NCBI GenBank assembly: GCA_022844015.1
Contig: JALHMO010000034.1
Span: 1-47,691, forward strand
Direction of reading: 5' to 3'
Origin: Reyranella sp.
GTDB lineage: Bacteria; Pseudomonadota; Alphaproteobacteria; Reyranellales; Reyranellaceae
DNA length: 47,691 nucleotides
The position numbers and the translations under genes are program-made. Below the pieces are notes generated by a model. It had not been told where the DNA came from. It searched no databases and saw only the letters and a list, made by a program, of their open reading frames with translations. Shown here piece by piece: positions 32,295 to 40,386 of this stretch (within the stretch, counting starts at the first letter, position 1; each line of letters starts with the position of its first letter).

Positions 32295-32633
32295 TCAGTC
32301 CCGGAGCGGCCCGACCGACCAGTAGCGGCCGTGATCGAAGTCGAATTGCCCTGAACGGCCGACCAGCAGCACCGACCAATACCAGCACGGTCCGCCCGAC
32401 GGGCCGTCCAGCTCGGCGTCACCCAGCTCCCTGCCGACGGCCCGGGCTCTCGCCCGGGTGTGGGCCTTGGCCTCGTCGACGGTGAAGCGATAGCCATTGC
32501 GGGCCGCGAACGCCACGGCGCTGGCCAGCAGCGTGCCATCCGCTTCCTGGGCTTGCACCTTCTCGGCCTCTGCGCGCAGCGCCGCATCCGACCTGAGGGC
32601 GATCGAGAAGCGCTCGATTTCATGCAGGCTCAT
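32295..32633 (-). CDS. Nif11-type RiPP precursor peptide (leader, Gly-Gly site, 31-residue core)
   Basis: A 112-residue protein. Residues 1 to about 60 match the Nif11-like leader: MSLHEIERFSIALRSDAALR, then LASAVAFAARNGYRFTVDEA. The end of the leader is ELGDAELDGPSGG, the usual acidic helix and double-glycine cleavage site (Gly80-Gly81). The predicted core, residues 82-112, starts PCWYWSVLLVGRSG and ends HGRYWSVGPLRD; it holds one Cys (83), three Trp (84, 86, 105), Tyr85 and Tyr104, and two copies of YWSV. AGGAG at 32642-32646 lies 8 bp before ATG 32633. Nif11 leaders steer ribosomal peptides to tailoring enzymes and C39-type exporters; an NHLM exporter lies 1.3 kb away. The longer frame to 33080 runs through a repeat and is not coding. 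Confidence 0.88.
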   Translation of the reverse strand: MSLHEIERFSIALRSDAALRAEAEKVQAQEADGTLLASAVAFAARNGYRFTVDEAKAHTRARARAVGRELGDAELDGPSGGPCWYWSVLLVGRSGQFDFDHGRYWSVGPLRD

Positions 32634-33041
32634 CGCCTCGACTCCTACCGCGCTTGCGGGTCCAGTCTCAAGCGCCGCGGCAATCTTCAACGATCGAGCC
32701 CGGCGACGCGGCATGGCCATCGCATAGGACAGAAAACCGTCATCCCGACCGGAGCCGAGCGCAGCGCCTGCCCTGAGCGTAGTCGAAGGGAGGGCGTAGT
32801 GGAGGGACCTTTCTTGTTGCGGCATCGGCAGAAAGATCCCTCGACTGCGCCACCCTTCGGGTGACTTCGCTCGGGATGACGGGAGAAAGGCGGCATGTGC
32901 GATAGCCCTTGGGCGAAGCAGGGTGGATCGTCGCAGCGCTGGTGTCGGAAGCGCCGGTGTCGGAAGCGCTGGTTGTGGCCGCCTGCCGGCGGCGACATAA
33001 TCGAGCGGGGAGCCGTCGATCAGACGAGGGAGAGCCGCGCG
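32634..33041. other. Divergent intergenic region between the precursor and the CmcJ-like oxygenase
   Basis: This 408-bp region contains the AGGAG of the precursor (32642-32646), a palindromic repeat at 32739-32879, a short direct repeat around 32940-32971 (two copies of GGTGTCGGAAGCGC followed by a third partial copy), and the ribosome site GAGGGAGAG of the oxygenase (33026-33034). Promoters for both genes should be here. I see no further gene. Confidence 0.6.
32739..32879. repeat. Interspersed palindromic repeat (TCATCCCGAG type)
   Basis: Inverted ends GTCATCCCGA (32739) and TCGGGATGAC (32879), with inner GCGTAGTCGAAGGGAG and ATCCCTCGACTGCGCCA segments pairing. Same family as 27769-27856 and 41419-41508. 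It lies in the upstream region of the precursor gene. Confidence 0.8.
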
Positions 33042-33893
33042 GTGGCAAGCGCCAGCATCGAAGCGACGATCAACTATCACGACCCTCGCGAGGCCGAGCG
33101 CGACGGCACGGCCATCCTCGACCTGTCGGACTACTCGAGGACCAACTTCATCCTCGATCCGCGGCCGATGGCGGTCCGCAATGGGCGCCTGGCGGACCCG
33201 CCGCTCTCGCTCGAGCGAAACGGGGTCGTCCTGCTGCGCCGGCCGACAGCCGTGAGGGATTTCTTCGATCGGGCCCAGATCGAGGACGTCTATACCCCCG
33301 AGGTGCAGGCGATGCTACGCGAGGTGACCGGCTCGGACGAGGTGCTGGTGTTCGGCCCCGTCCTGCGCTCGGACGACCCCGCCATGCTGTCGCGTCGCCG
33401 CGGTGCGGACCCGTCGGAGAATTACGGGCGCGGCGGTCCCGCCGTGAGCGCCGGCGTCCACGTCGATTTCAACGAGGAGGGCGTGCGCGCCCATATCGCC
33501 GAGCTGGCGCCGGAGCGGGCCGACGCCCTGCTGCGCCGGCGCTTCATCAACGTCAATGTCTGGCGACCGATCCGTCGGATCGAGCGCATGCCGCTCGCGG
33601 TGTGCGACGCCTCCACCGTCAGCGACCGCGACTTCATCCCCATGGAGACGCGTTATTCGGTCGGCCTCGCGACGATGTCGAAGGGCGGCTACAACATCGC
33701 CCACAATCCGGCGCACGGCTGGTACTGGTTCCCCGAGATGGAGCCGGACGAGGTGCTGATTTTCAAGATCTGCGATTCGCGGAGGTCGGTCCCGCGCTTC
33801 ACGCCGCACGCGACCTTCGCCGACCCGACCAGCCCGCCCGGCGCGGCGCCGCGGCTGAGCTTCGAGATCCGGACGATCTGTTTCCCCGCCTGA
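33042..33893 (+). CDS. CmcJ/NvfI-like Fe(II)/2-oxoglutarate oxygenase
   Basis: A 283-residue protein with the plan of the CmcJ/NvfI oxidoreductase family (cephamycin 7-methoxylation partner, fungal meroterpenoid oxygenases): NYHDPREAERDG at the start, SAGVHVDFNEEGVRAHI with the likely iron-binding His and Asp, RRFINVNVWRPIRRIERMPLAVCDASTV, GLATMSKGGYNIAHNPAHGWYWFPEMEPDEVLIFKICDSR, and distal RFTPHATFADP with the second His; PRLSFEIR carries the likely 2-oxoglutarate Arg. The GTG at 33042 is preferred because GAGGGAGAG lies just upstream and residues before it are non-coding in style. It stops 1 bp from the end of the exporter operon. As the closest tailoring gene to the precursor it is a prime candidate for peptide hydroxylation or desaturation. 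Confidence 0.82.
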   Translation: MASASIEATINYHDPREAERDGTAILDLSDYSRTNFILDPRPMAVRNGRLADPPLSLERNGVVLLRRPTAVRDFFDRAQIEDVYTPEVQAMLREVTGSDEVLVFGPVLRSDDPAMLSRRRGADPSENYGRGGPAVSAGVHVDFNEEGVRAHIAELAPERADALLRRRFINVNVWRPIRRIERMPLAVCDASTVSDRDFIPMETRYSVGLATMSKGGYNIAHNPAHGWYWFPEMEPDEVLIFKICDSRRSVPRFTPHATFADPTSPPGAAPRLSFEIRTICFPA

Positions 33894-33894
33894 G

Positions 33895-36711
33895 CTACAG
33901 CAGTTGCCGCTGCACGAGGCGACGGAAGGCACCCGCGCGGCCGACCAGCTCGTCGTAGGTGCCGGTCTCGGCGACCCGTCCGTTCTCGAGCACGACGATG
34001 CGATCGGCGCCGCGGATGGTGCTCAGCCGGTGGGCGATGATGAGGCGCGTCGCATTCATCGCCGCCACGCTCTCGCCGACCACCGCCTGGGTCCGGTTGT
34101 CGAGGGCGCTGGTGGCCTGGTCGAAGAAGATCAGGCGCGGCCGGCCGACCAGCGCCCGGGCAATCATCACCCGCTGCCGCTGCCCGCCGGAGAGCTGGCT
34201 GCCGCCCTCGGTGACCAGCGTGTCGAGGCCCAGCGGCATGGCGGCTATGTCACGGTCGAGGGCGGCGAGCCGCACGGCTTCCATCACCTTTTCGCGCGAC
34301 ATCGGCGCGCTCCCCGCGATGTTCTCGAAGATCGTGCCCGGGACCAGCCCGGCGGTCTCCAGCACGGTGCCGACCTGGCTGCGCACGCGCCTGAGGTCGA
34401 GCGTCTCGAGATCCTTGCCGTCGTAGAAGACGCCGCCACGCTCGGGGGTCTCGAAGCCCAGGAGCAGGCGAAGCAGGGTCGACTTGCCGGAGCCCGAGAC
34501 GCCGACGATCGCCACGCTTTCGCCCGGGCGAGCCTCGAAGTCCACTCCCTCGAGTGTCCACGGTCCCTCCTTGTCGTAGCGGAACGACAGGTTGCGGACG
34601 GCGACGTGACCGGCGAGCGCACCGGGATCGCTGCGCCTGTCGTCGACCTCGAGGGGAGCCTCGAACACCGGACGGACGCGGGCGAACAGCGGCACCGCCG
34701 AGATCGCCAGGTTGAGCGAGGTGGTGAGATTGAGGATGGCGGCGGTGAACTGCGCGAACGCGCTGTTGAAGGCGGCGAAGGCCGCGACCTCGACCAGGCG
34801 CTCGCCGCCGCCGGCGATCGCGAACACGCACAGTGTGCCCGCGATCGGCAGGCTGGTCGAGGCGATGATCTGCCACGAGCCGACGAGGCCTGACCGGCCG
34901 TCGATTGCCCGCTGCTCGGCGAAGGCGCTCGACCAGCGCGAGAAGGCGCGCAGCTCGGCGGCGGCGACCCGCAGCTTCGCGATCCCGCCCAGGATCTCCA
35001 TCAGCATGCCGGTGACGACGCCCTTGCGCTCCAGGACGAGGCGATCCAGCCGCATCTTCTTGCGGCCGAGGAAGAACAGGAAGGTGGCGGCCACCACGGT
35101 ATAGCCGACCGCGAAGGCCGCCAGCGAGGCATCGTAGATCAGCATGATGCCGAGGTTCGCCACCGAGAACACGCCACCGATCAACGAGTTGAGGGTGGTG
35201 CCGGCGACGATGCGGCGGATCGTGTCGATGCCCAGGATGCGGAGCGTGAGGTCGCCGACGGAGTAGCTCCGGAAGAAGGACGTCCGAAGACGCATCACCC
35301 GGTCCCACACCGCCGGCTGCAGGCGGCGGTCGATGTAGGAGCCGAGCCGGGTCATGGCGACCGCCCGCACGACCTGGAACCCCACGTTGCCGATCGAGGC
35401 GGCCACCAGCAGGATCATCATGTCGACGAGAAGCGATGTCCGGCCATCCGGTACCGCATGCCCCAGGACCGCTCCCGTCGTAACCGGGACCAGCAGGCTC
35501 GAGAGCACCGCCGCACCCGCCGCGACCATGAGGCGGGCGATGTCGCCGCGGGCACCGAAGGCCGTGAACTGCCAGATCCCGCGCGGCGTGACGACATCGG
35601 GCAGCGTCGGATAGATCATGTAGCCGCGCGGCGCCAGCGCGCCGGCGACGGCTTCGTCGACCGCCGTCTCGGCCTGCGTCCCGGGATCGACGAGGCGCCA
35701 GCGTTTACGCCGCCAGACGGCCGCCCGCGGCAGCCCGCTGGCCGCGTCGATGGCCACGAAAGTCGGCCCTTCCTCCTTCCACCAGCCGCCATCCAGGGCG
35801 ATCGGGCGAAAGCGAAAGCCGCTGCCGTTGGCGAAACGCTCGAGCCGATCGGTCACCGGCGCGTCACGATCGTCGTCCGGCGGGAGCCGCAGGTCGAACC
35901 CCTCCTGGCGGGCAATGACGGCGAGCGCACCCGCCAGGGGATCCGCCGGGCCGCCGACCGCGGCAGCGACCTCCGGCGGGCGCAGGGCCGCGGCGTCGCT
36001 CAGGTGCTGCAGGGCGCGCGCCACCTCGGCCTCGTCCCGTACCAGACGCTGCTCGGCACGCCGCGCCATGGCCGCATCGTCGCGGACGAGGGAAGCCGCG
36101 ATCCGCGTCGCGATCATCGCCGACGGGCCTCCCGGTGCGGCAGGCGGGTCGCCCGACAGCAACGATTCGGAAGTGATCGCGCGAACCTCGCTGGCCTCGA
36201 TCACCTCCGCCAGGATCTGGTTGGCCAGGACCAGCAGCGGCGCGGCGGCGGACGGCTCGTTGCCGGCGGTTGCCGCATAACGCAGAACCGGCGCGTCGGC
36301 CTGCAGCCAGACGACGTCGCGGACCGTGGCCAGGGCGCCGCTCGGCAAGCTGCGGCTTTCGCCGGCGACCATCGGCACCGCGGCGCCATCGCTGCGCGCG
36401 AGTTCCTGCCACGACAGGAGGGCCGCATACCAGGCGTCGAGGGCGGCGGCATCGATCGGGCCAGGATCGAGGAGTGACTCGGCGACCGGCACGCCCGGCG
36501 CGGCCAGCAGGAACGATACGCCCGGCGCGGCCAGGGCGAACACCGCCGCCCCCTTCGGCAGCTCGGCCACGAAATGCCGCCGACCGGGAGCTCCGCGATC
36601 GTCGACCACCGTCGCGTAGAGCCGCGACGGTCGCGCCAGCCGTCCGGGCGCGGCGAGCGTCGAAAGCTCGAGCGGGCCCGCGGCGGCGGCGGGAAAATCG
36701 ACCGTGCTCAT
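33895..36711 (-). CDS. NHLM-type ABC transporter, second permease/ATP-binding protein
   Basis: A 938-residue protein fitting the second ABC subunit of NHLM bacteriocin export systems. Residues 1 to about 390 are the long cytosolic N-terminal region of that subfamily (RRHFVAELPKGAAVFAL; WRRKRWRLVDPGTQ; PRGIWQFTAFGARGDI). A six-helix exporter membrane domain follows (about 395-680), then the ATPase domain: Walker A GVSGSGKST (about 735-743), signature QLSGGQRQRV, Walker B LIFFDQATSALDN and H-loop IIAHRLSTI. The catalytic Glu after Walker B is Gln865 here, so this site should hydrolyse ATP poorly. ATG 36711 overlaps the stop of the peptidase-type partner (ATGA). A longer frame to 39141 is a read-through artefact. 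Confidence 0.92.
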   Translation of the reverse strand: MSTVDFPAAAAGPLELSTLAAPGRLARPSRLYATVVDDRGAPGRRHFVAELPKGAAVFALAAPGVSFLLAAPGVPVAESLLDPGPIDAAALDAWYAALLSWQELARSDGAAVPMVAGESRSLPSGALATVRDVVWLQADAPVLRYAATAGNEPSAAAPLLVLANQILAEVIEASEVRAITSESLLSGDPPAAPGGPSAMIATRIAASLVRDDAAMARRAEQRLVRDEAEVARALQHLSDAAALRPPEVAAAVGGPADPLAGALAVIARQEGFDLRLPPDDDRDAPVTDRLERFANGSGFRFRPIALDGGWWKEEGPTFVAIDAASGLPRAAVWRRKRWRLVDPGTQAETAVDEAVAGALAPRGYMIYPTLPDVVTPRGIWQFTAFGARGDIARLMVAAGAAVLSSLLVPVTTGAVLGHAVPDGRTSLLVDMMILLVAASIGNVGFQVVRAVAMTRLGSYIDRRLQPAVWDRVMRLRTSFFRSYSVGDLTLRILGIDTIRRIVAGTTLNSLIGGVFSVANLGIMLIYDASLAAFAVGYTVVAATFLFFLGRKKMRLDRLVLERKGVVTGMLMEILGGIAKLRVAAAELRAFSRWSSAFAEQRAIDGRSGLVGSWQIIASTSLPIAGTLCVFAIAGGGERLVEVAAFAAFNSAFAQFTAAILNLTTSLNLAISAVPLFARVRPVFEAPLEVDDRRSDPGALAGHVAVRNLSFRYDKEGPWTLEGVDFEARPGESVAIVGVSGSGKSTLLRLLLGFETPERGGVFYDGKDLETLDLRRVRSQVGTVLETAGLVPGTIFENIAGSAPMSREKVMEAVRLAALDRDIAAMPLGLDTLVTEGGSQLSGGQRQRVMIARALVGRPRLIFFDQATSALDNRTQAVVGESVAAMNATRLIIAHRLSTIRGADRIVVLENGRVAETGTYDELVGRAGAFRRLVQRQLL

Positions 36712-38879
36712 GCCCCCAGCTCGGCGTGGATCAGCCGGGCATAGGCGCCGGCCTTGGCCATCAGGGAGGCGTGGGATCCACGTTCCACCACCTTGCCGCG
36801 CTCGAGCACGATGATCTCGTCGCAATCGCGGATCGTGCTCAGACGGTGAGCAACGAGGATGCAGGTCATGCCGCGACGGCGCACGGCGGTCAGGATCTCG
36901 TGCTCGCTCGCGGCATCGAGGGCGGCGGTCGCCTCGTCGAGCACCAGGATCGCCGGCTCGCGCACCAGGGCGCGCGCGATCTCGACCCGCTGGCGCTGGC
37001 CGCCATTGAGGTTGCGGCCGCCCTCCTCGATGATGCCCTGGAAGTTGCCGGGCAGGTTCTGGATGGCCGGCGTCAGGCCGGCATCGTCGACCGCGGCCAC
37101 CAGGCGGGCGTGCTCCACAGTGTCGTCCCACAGCGTGACGTTGTCGTGCACCGTGCCGCTGAACAGGCGGATGTCCTGGTCGACCGACGCCACGATGTTG
37201 GACAGGCGCTCGCGGCCCCACGATCGGAGGCTGTAGCCATCGATCAGGATCTGCCCCGACTGCGGCTCGAAGAGGCCGGTGACGAGCTTGCCCAGCGTCG
37301 ACTTGCCGCTGCCGGACTCGCCCACCAGCGCCACCCACTGGCCAGGCGCCGCCTCGAGATGGAAATCCTCGATCAGTGGCGGCCCCGAGCTGGTGTAGCC
37401 GAAGCTCACCCCCTGCATCGACAGGCGGCCGGCGGCGCGCGCGGTCGGCGGCGCGTCCGGCGCGTCGAGGAACCGCCAGTCGCGCTTCTGCTGCAGGACA
37501 TCGTCGAGCCGCGTCAGGTCGGCCGAGGCCTGCTGCACCTTGCCGGCCACGCTGACCAGATCCTGGATCGGCGCCGAGAAGGTTATCAGCAGGCCCTGGA
37601 AGGCCACCAGCGTGCCGATGCTGAGGTGCCCGTCGATGACACGCAGCGCCCCGACGCCGAGCACCGCGGCCGACGTCAGGCTGAGCAGCATCGCCGGCAG
37701 CAGGGATATGGCGCCCTGATAGATCCCCAGCTTTTGCTCGGCGTTGATGGCGTGCGCGTGGTAGCCGCCCCATTTGGCGAAGAAGTCGTCCTCCCCCGCG
37801 GTCGACTTGAGGGTCTCGATGGATTGCAGTCCGACGGCGGACGTGGAGAAGAGCTTTCCCTGCTCGTTCTGCAGGCGCAGCGCGATGTCCGACAGGGCCC
37901 GTCGCAGCACGCGGAGGCCGACGATATTGAGGGCGGCGCCGCCCAGCACGATCGCCGCCAGGACCGTGTCGTAGAAGATCATCACGGCGCCGAGGAAGCC
38001 CGCCGTCAGGCAGCCCGCCGCCGTGTTGCCGAAATCGCGCGCCAGCAGCGTGGCGACCCGGTCGTTCGCCTCGACACGGCTCACCAGATCGCCCGTGAAG
38101 CGCTGCGTGAAGAAGGTGATCGGAAGGCTGAGGACATGCCAGGCGAACTTCGCCGACTGCTCCAGGGCGAGGCGCAGCTCGAGGCGCAGCAGGGCGACCC
38201 CCTGCAGCCAGCGCAGGGAGATGTTTATCACGGCCGTCACGCCGAGCCCGATGAGCATCGGGCCGAGCCAGCCCTCGAACTGGCGGATCAGGATGTTGTC
38301 GACGAACACCGCGGTCATTCCCGGCACGATCAGGCCGGGCAGCACCAGCATCAGGCTGACCGCGCCGATGAATCCCAGCGTGCTGCCGAGGCCCTCCAGG
38401 CGGCGGCCCAGCTTGGCGGCCAGGCCCGGCTCGGCGCCGCCGCGCGTGAAGCCCGACCCCTTCCTGAGCTGCAGGGATACGCCCGTGAAGCCGTCGCCGA
38501 ACGCCTGGCGCGAAATCTCGCGCGGTCCCGTCGCCGGATCGTTGACGTACACCGTGCTGCCCGACACGCCTTCGACGACGAGGAAGCGGTCGCCGTTCCA
38601 TTGCACGATCAGCGGGAAGCGGCCCTTGAGCACGTCGCGCGCCTCGCGGCGCTCGATCGCGGCCTCGAGGCCGAAGGCGTGCGCCGCGCGGACGAGGTCC
38701 TCCGGCTTGCTGCCCTCGCGCGACGCGCCGCAGGCGGCCCGAAGCTCCTCGAGCGGCACGCGCCTGCCGTGATACCCGAGCACGATGCCGAGCGCCGCCG
38801 CGCCGGACTCCACCATCTCCATCTGGATGACAGTCGGCGTGCGGACGCGCCGCTTCCAGAAGAGGAGCCGGAAAGTCAT
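36708..38879 (-). CDS. NHLM-type ABC transporter, peptidase/permease/ATP-binding protein with inactive C39 domain
   Basis: A 723-residue exporter. Residues 12-140 are a C39 (bacteriocin-processing) peptidase domain: RTPTVIQMEMVESGAAALGI, ACGASREGSKPEDLV, IVQWNGDRFLVVEG and VYVNDPATGPR. Gln19 (oxyanion) and Asp114 are kept, but the nucleophile Cys is Ser25 (TCC codon, 38805-38807) and the catalytic His is Arg98 (CGC, 38586-38588). It should bind leaders but not cleave them, like the C39-like domain of HlyB. A six-helix membrane domain (about 165-450) and ATPase follow: Walker A GESGSGKST, signature LNGGQ (624-628, Asn for the usual Ser), Walker B ILVLDEATAALD with Glu kept, H-loop VAHRLSTI. 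Its start overlaps the HlyD-like gene's stop by ATGA. Confidence 0.93.
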   Translation of the reverse strand: MTFRLLFWKRRVRTPTVIQMEMVESGAAALGIVLGYHGRRVPLEELRAACGASREGSKPEDLVRAAHAFGLEAAIERREARDVLKGRFPLIVQWNGDRFLVVEGVSGSTVYVNDPATGPREISRQAFGDGFTGVSLQLRKGSGFTRGGAEPGLAAKLGRRLEGLGSTLGFIGAVSLMLVLPGLIVPGMTAVFVDNILIRQFEGWLGPMLIGLGVTAVINISLRWLQGVALLRLELRLALEQSAKFAWHVLSLPITFFTQRFTGDLVSRVEANDRVATLLARDFGNTAAGCLTAGFLGAVMIFYDTVLAAIVLGGAALNIVGLRVLRRALSDIALRLQNEQGKLFSTSAVGLQSIETLKSTAGEDDFFAKWGGYHAHAINAEQKLGIYQGAISLLPAMLLSLTSAAVLGVGALRVIDGHLSIGTLVAFQGLLITFSAPIQDLVSVAGKVQQASADLTRLDDVLQQKRDWRFLDAPDAPPTARAAGRLSMQGVSFGYTSSGPPLIEDFHLEAAPGQWVALVGESGSGKSTLGKLVTGLFEPQSGQILIDGYSLRSWGRERLSNIVASVDQDIRLFSGTVHDNVTLWDDTVEHARLVAAVDDAGLTPAIQNLPGNFQGIIEEGGRNLNGGQRQRVEIARALVREPAILVLDEATAALDAASEHEILTAVRRRGMTCILVAHRLSTIRDCDEIIVLERGKVVERGSHASLMAKAGAYARLIHAELGA

Positions 38880-40177
38880 CCCTCGAGGCTGAGCAGCTTG
38901 CGCAGCGCCGGGATGACCAGGGTGATCGGCCGCACCCGCTCGACGATGATGTCGACAGTGGCGACCGACCCGGCGGTGATCTTGTAGGGAGGGCCCTTGC
39001 CGCTCCACCATTCGAAGCCGCTCGGGTTGTCCTTGGACGGAACCAGCTCGACATAGGCGAGCAGGGCCGGCTCGCCGCCGAACAGGCTCTTGGTGAGCTG
39101 ATCGTTGTGGACGATCTGGTTGACGTGCTCGATGGAGACATCCTCGTCCGAGACGGCGGTCACGACGCCCTTCATGGAGCCGTACTCTTCCTTCTTGATG
39201 GTGTCGGGCACGATGGCGGCCTCCATGCCCGGCGCCGCCCGCTTGCGCGTCTTGCCCCGCAGCAGGGCCATCACCTGGAAGTAGCTCTGCTGGTCCGGCC
39301 CGACCGTCGCCACCACGGAACCGGCGCCGGCGACGTCGCCCCGGCCGAGGCGGACCTCGCGCAGGATGCCGCTGATCGGCGAGCGCACGGAGGACCCGAC
39401 CTCCATCTCGACCCGCAGCCGGTCGACATCCGACTTCTTGAGATCGATCTCGGCCTGCTTCTGTCGCTCGACGTCGGCCAGGTTGTCGCGCTTGGTCGAC
39501 GCGGCCAGCTCGACCTCGACCTTGCGCGCATTGGCGTTGGCAAGCTCGAGCGCCGTCAGGTCGTACTGCTCCTGCCGGGCAATGAACTCGCTCTGGGAGA
39601 TCATGCCCCGGTTGCGCAGGCTGGCATAGTTGGCGACGAGCTCGCGCAGCCGGTCGCGGCGCACCTCGTTGGCGGCGACCTGCTCGTCGATCGCCGCGAG
39701 CTGGCGCTTGGCGGCCTCGTCGCTGCTGGCGATCTGCGCGGCGTGTGCCGTCCTGAGCAACGCCAGATTGGCCTCGAGGCGATCGACCTCGGCCAGGGCA
39801 TTCTCGATCCGGGTGAGCAGCAGCTTCTGCTCGATTATGGCGATCGGCTGACCCGCCAACACGCGCGCGCCCGGCTTCACGAGCACCTCGACAACGGGCC
39901 CGGACGCGATGGCGGCGACGGAGAAATTTCCCTCCTTGGCGGAAAGCACCACGCCGTGCCCGGTCACCCGCGTCGGAACCGACCCGAACACCGCCCACAC
40001 CAGCGCCGCGATGCAGACGACGGCCGTCGAGGCCGCGAGCACGCGCGTCGCCGGCGGGATCACCCTGATTCGCTGGTCGAACTGGTCGGAGGAACGGATT
40101 CCCTTGAGCGCCGGTTCCTTGAACCTGCCCGCGGCCTCCTTGCGGGCCGCCGGGTTCGCCACTGCTGAGTCGCTCAT
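38876..40177 (-). CDS. NHLM bacteriocin system secretion protein (HlyD-like membrane-fusion protein)
   Basis: A 433-residue periplasmic adaptor. Residues 45-65 are the single membrane anchor (VLAASTAVVCIAALVWAVFG). The lipoyl-like half GPVVEVLVKPGARVLAGQPIAIIEQ is followed by a long coiled coil (about 115-265, rich in Ala, Glu, Arg, Lys) and the second lipoyl half VRSPISGILREVRLGRGDVAGAG. The C-terminal beta domains include KRAAPGMEAAIVPDTIKKEEYGSMKGVV and the final KITAGSVATVDIIVERVRPI. The plan matches the NHLM HlyD-like component that links the ABC exporter to the outer membrane. First gene of the three-gene exporter operon; both downstream junctions are ATGA overlaps. No TolC-like outer-membrane protein is in the window. 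Confidence 0.92.
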   Translation of the reverse strand: MSDSAVANPAARKEAAGRFKEPALKGIRSSDQFDQRIRVIPPATRVLAASTAVVCIAALVWAVFGSVPTRVTGHGVVLSAKEGNFSVAAIASGPVVEVLVKPGARVLAGQPIAIIEQKLLLTRIENALAEVDRLEANLALLRTAHAAQIASSDEAAKRQLAAIDEQVAANEVRRDRLRELVANYASLRNRGMISQSEFIARQEQYDLTALELANANARKVEVELAASTKRDNLADVERQKQAEIDLKKSDVDRLRVEMEVGSSVRSPISGILREVRLGRGDVAGAGSVVATVGPDQQSYFQVMALLRGKTRKRAAPGMEAAIVPDTIKKEEYGSMKGVVTAVSDEDVSIEHVNQIVHNDQLTKSLFGGEPALLAYVELVPSKDNPSGFEWWSGKGPPYKITAGSVATVDIIVERVRPITLVIPALRKLLSLEG

Positions 40178-40386
40178 GGATTGCTACCGCCCGTGCGTTG
40201 GAGCGTCATCGCCCCCGCTCGCCTCCCCATCTTCGTACTTACCGAGAAATCCCGGCCCCGCCAACGCCTCGATTCGTGCCCCTGCCCGCGACCCTCGCGC
40301 TGCGCGCCGCGCTGGTCGGCCGCGCTGTCGCGCGCGACGCGGACCGCCTATTGTAGAGTCGTGTCCGCGACGAGAGGAGAACCATC

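Noticed and set aside
32634..33080. N-terminal extension of the precursor to 33080
   Set aside because: Runs through a dispersed palindromic repeat; the ATG at 32633 has a good ribosome site and begins exactly at the Nif11 leader.
36270..38987. Plus-strand ORF of 905 residues opposite the exporter
   Set aside because: Arg/Ala/Gln-rich shadow antisense to ABC genes that have all expected motifs.
33895..39141. Single 1748-residue ORF across both exporter ABC genes
   Set aside because: Upstream of 36711 the frame is an out-of-frame reading of the peptidase-type ABC gene; the ATGA overlap at 36708-36711 marks the real start.
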